Shown here: positions 61,681 through 64,000 of the stretch, one piece after another | Numbering within the stretch: position 1 is the first letter of the stretch | How the letters are laid out: the number at the start of each line of letters is the position of its first letter | Source: Gavia stellata | Lineage: Eukaryota > Chordata > Aves > Gaviiformes > Gaviidae | Reading direction: 5' to 3' | Assembly (NCBI RefSeq): GCF_030936135.1 | Contig: NC_082600.1 | Span: forward strand, 26,419,943-26,483,942 | DNA: 64,000 bases | The notes under the pieces: model-generated | Told to the model about the DNA's origin: nothing | The model's input: the letters and a program-made list of their open reading frames with translations, nothing else | Databases searched by the model: none | Program-made: the position numbers and the translations under genes

Positions 61681-62599
61681 GTGTATTTAAAGCTTGTTAT
61701 TTTGATTTAAAAAAAAATCCAGAAAGTTTAACAAACACATTTATCAAGTACTGAAATCTTTTACAGATAACAAGAGTTCATGGCTTCATATTTCCATGCC
61801 AAAATCCATTTTAAAAAAAAACCAGCATATTTATAATATATACAATTTCAGATGCTGAATTTATGCAAAACCAAAGTTTGCTGTTGTAGCTATACAGAAC
61901 AGTGTAGGGAGAACAAAAAATTTCCTATACCAGCCAAGACTATAAATTGTTTGACTGCTACTAGGTCTACCTACTTACCTGTAACAAATGCGCAACCACA
62001 AAATAAGAAAGAAGTATCTACCATTCTGTCTTCTCAACTAAAATTCAAAAGTTCTCCAGAAGAAGTCTACAAGATCTCTCATCTAAATCTGACATTAAGG
62101 AATAGTTTCAAAAAATTTTGAATTGTGCGAAGTTTCACTGACAGTAAATTTTTCAAATCTGGGAATGCATATTAATATAACCAGACACAGAAGTCTCCTG
62201 AAAACATGAACTAAAGGCTTTCAAAAATACCAGCACACCTATAGATTGCATATTCAAATCTTGTGTTTGTACACGTAAGTGACCAACCTCTAAGTGACTT
62301 CACATATGCCAAAAACTGCTTTTGTACATGATTATGATAGTGGCTATATATCATTTTAGCACAGTTCTACCATGTATTCTGAAATATGCAGGCACACATA
62401 GCCCAAGGAAAAGATAATCTCAGTCAAGTGGAACTTCAGTTTTTTATTTTGCATCAGCGACACAGTATTAGATTACTAACTAGATGACTATATAATTATA
62501 TATAATAATCCAACTCATTTTATCACATAATAATAAGGTTCCCTTTTTAATTTTATGAACTTACACCAACAATGGACTATGAAATAAGTTGGTACTATC

Positions 62600-62700
62600 A
62601 TTTCCAAGAAACTTTATGCAATTTTTCCCAGTTCACAAATGTTACAGCTGGATTTCAAGTAAGAGCTCCTGACTCTCAGCTCTATGCTCAAACCTCATCT
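62600..62700 (-). mobile_element. MIR-like SINE relic, tRNA-related head
   Basis: Plus-strand CACAAATGTTACAGCTGG, TCCTGACTCTCAGC and TCTATGCTCAAACCTC resemble the complement of the MIR-family 5' half (control region, then the tRNA-like head). Moderate divergence and no clear terminal repeats. Confidence 0.4.
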
Positions 62701-62986
62701 ACCTTTACCTCACAATTACACAGAGGGTAAAAAATAAGAAAAATGAAAACAGAATATGAGAATCTCAGAATCCCTTCTTGTAGTGAAAGTAAAGGCAAAT
62801 CATACTCCAGCTGGAGACTAATAGCAAGGACGCTGCATCTAGCCGCCCTGCCTTTAACACACAAAGGCTCAGAGGTCATAAATTGTCTCTGTAACATGTA
62901 TTTCATTCAGGTTTATCCCTTATTGATCACCCACACTTCAGTTAGTAAATCAGGAACCTATTGATTACTCACTGGCTCTGACTGAC

Positions 62987-63074
62987 CTGGTGGTAAAAGT
63001 GTCAGTTTCAAGTGGCTGGTGCACTTTACAGGCACCATAAATCTGCATAGAAGGAATCTCCAGGTGGTAGGTAC
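62987..63074 (-). CDS. Candidate internal exon 1 of an unrecognised gene (88 nt)
   Basis: Read on the minus strand, this 88-nt block is preceded by a strong pyrimidine tract and acceptor (CTCCTCTCTCTCCCAAG) and followed by a donor, CAG|GTCAGT. In the frame where the first two bases complete a split codon, it encodes 28 codons without a stop, including HLEIPSMQIYGACKV and HQPLETDTFTT, and leaves AG for the next exon. That phase matches the candidate exon at 60520-60611 (AG+G, Arg). Another frame is also open, so the choice rests on the phase chain. I see no domain I can name. The upstream partner exon is not visible and probably lies beyond 64000. The splice signals and open frame are seen directly; membership of a gene is inferred. 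Confidence 0.5.
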
Positions 63075-64000
63075 CTTGGGAGAGAGAGGAGCAGAAGAAT
63101 GCACAGAAGGATGATAGTCCTCATTAAGACATAGACAGAAAGGGTGCCTGAGGTATAATTTATGAAATATGCATTTTTGTAGATACCACACTTTTCAATC
63201 TAAGTTTCTAATCAGTAGCTCACATACAGGTGCTATACCTGTAAGCAAACAGAACTGGTGAATCCCAGTTTAACAGCAGACTCCTAGAAACACTACCACC
63301 AGGAAAGTCAGGTCATGGGTATGCGCAGCACACAACATTGCAGTGGACAGGGTGGACTATAAATTGTGAAAGTCTCACTGACAGGCTGCAAGCATGAAGT
63401 AGTTTTTCTGCCAAAGTTGAATTTTAACAACTCTTCTGAACAGTTTAAAAATTACTCTGAAGTAGAATAGAACAGGGCTGAGAGGAAAGGCTGACAGAAA
63501 ATGCACATTCATGCATTGTCACAAGCCCCCCCTGAAGAAATCTGAAGCACAGAGCTTTGTGGGATGAAATATCTGGGCCTAAACTGAGAAACTAGAATGG
63601 TACTTGCTCTGTCCTTACTGGCTTTCAATCTCTTCTGCTAGGCTTCTATACTTTCTTCAGTGTTGTCCAAACAGTAATGAGAAAATAATTGCCTGGTTAC
63701 TTTTGGACTATAGCTGGTTGATCGTAAGAAAAAAAAAAACAAAGTCGCAGTGCTCAGTCACAGTTGGATCTGCTAGGTGACCAGAGACTAACATGAAAAC
63801 CTAGTTTACAGTCTAGGAGGACTGAAATTCTAACATAGGAAGAGAAAAAGCAGAACACATCTGGAGAGAGAAAGCAGGATCCAAACTGCAGCTATGCTGA
63901 TGGCTGCAATATATCCAACTCACACTGCAGCTTCTCACTGCCAGGAGTTACTGAATGAAAAATTACATATGTATAGAAAAAATGGTTTTATATGAAAAAA
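63075..64000. other. Presumed upstream intron of the minus-strand gene
   Basis: If the gene model is right, this is intron upstream of the exon at 62987-63074. A minus-strand ACAG|GTATAG donor-like site near 63237 has no phase-compatible open exon. Only low-complexity patches (A-run near 63729-63740) are visible. Confidence 0.4.

Noticed and set aside
61975..62040. Strong CAG|GTAAGT donor on the minus strand with an upstream TTTTAG acceptor
   Set aside because: The roughly 60-nt block is not needed by the phase chain, and its readings look random. It could be a cryptic exon.
63237..63282. Minus-strand 45-nt exon candidate with ACAG|GTATAG donor
   Set aside because: It carries a stop in the frame required by the next exon.

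Overview
This looks like vertebrate nuclear DNA, most likely from a bird. The recognisable interspersed repeats are almost all CR1 LINEs (four main loci in both orientations) plus old CORE-SINE/MIR-like relics. CR1 dominance with sparse repeats is typical of birds; a crocodilian or turtle is less likely but not excluded. There is no bacterial-style gene packing, no CRISPR array, no rRNA, no convincing tRNA gene and no intact retrovirus. Most open frames in the window are chance ORFs or decayed CR1.

Layout. 1-22.7 kb: mostly unique non-coding DNA. It holds MIR-like and palindromic-repeat relics (1.1-1.6 kb), a frameshifted coding-looking patch (4.6-5.0 kb, minus), a small CpG-rich island (5.9-6.3 kb), a 13-bp perfect inverted repeat (8.7 kb), an (ATT)n microsatellite (9.96 kb), a CpG-dense AT-rich block resembling a conserved non-coding element (14.4-14.6 kb), a G-quadruplex motif (18.1 kb) and an ancient L3/CR1-like LINE fragment (20.7-21.1 kb). 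22.7-24.05 kb: a decayed plus-strand CR1. 24-30.3 kb: unique DNA with a second enhancer-like block (29.55-29.75 kb). 30.34-32.27 kb: the best-preserved CR1, minus strand, 5' truncated, with a reverse transcriptase inactivated at its catalytic aspartate pair. 32.3-39.4 kb: unique DNA with a third enhancer-like block (37.0-37.2 kb). 39.46-39.82 kb: a short minus-strand CR1 piece. 39.8-48.9 kb: unique DNA, with a possible old retrocopy tail (42.66-42.70 kb) and two long minus-strand ORFs of unknown meaning. 48.88-52.18 kb: a nested structure, an old plus-strand CR1 split by a 2.4-kb minus-strand CR1.

54.65-63.07 kb: the 3' end of what I infer to be a real protein-coding gene on the minus strand. 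Five candidate exons (88, 92, 41, 24 nt and a terminal exon) have canonical splice sites, mutually compatible phases, one continuous reading frame of about 94 codons ending in TAA, and an AATAAA signal about 600 nt after the stop. I do not recognise the protein; its one visible feature is a basic nuclear-localisation-like cluster. The 5' part lies beyond base 64000.

Taken together, the window looks like a gene-poor flank, possibly carrying distal enhancers, downstream of the 3' end of one minus-strand gene. I see no operon-like or defence-like system. Conservation of the non-coding blocks and of the exon chain is inference from sequence texture and needs alignment.
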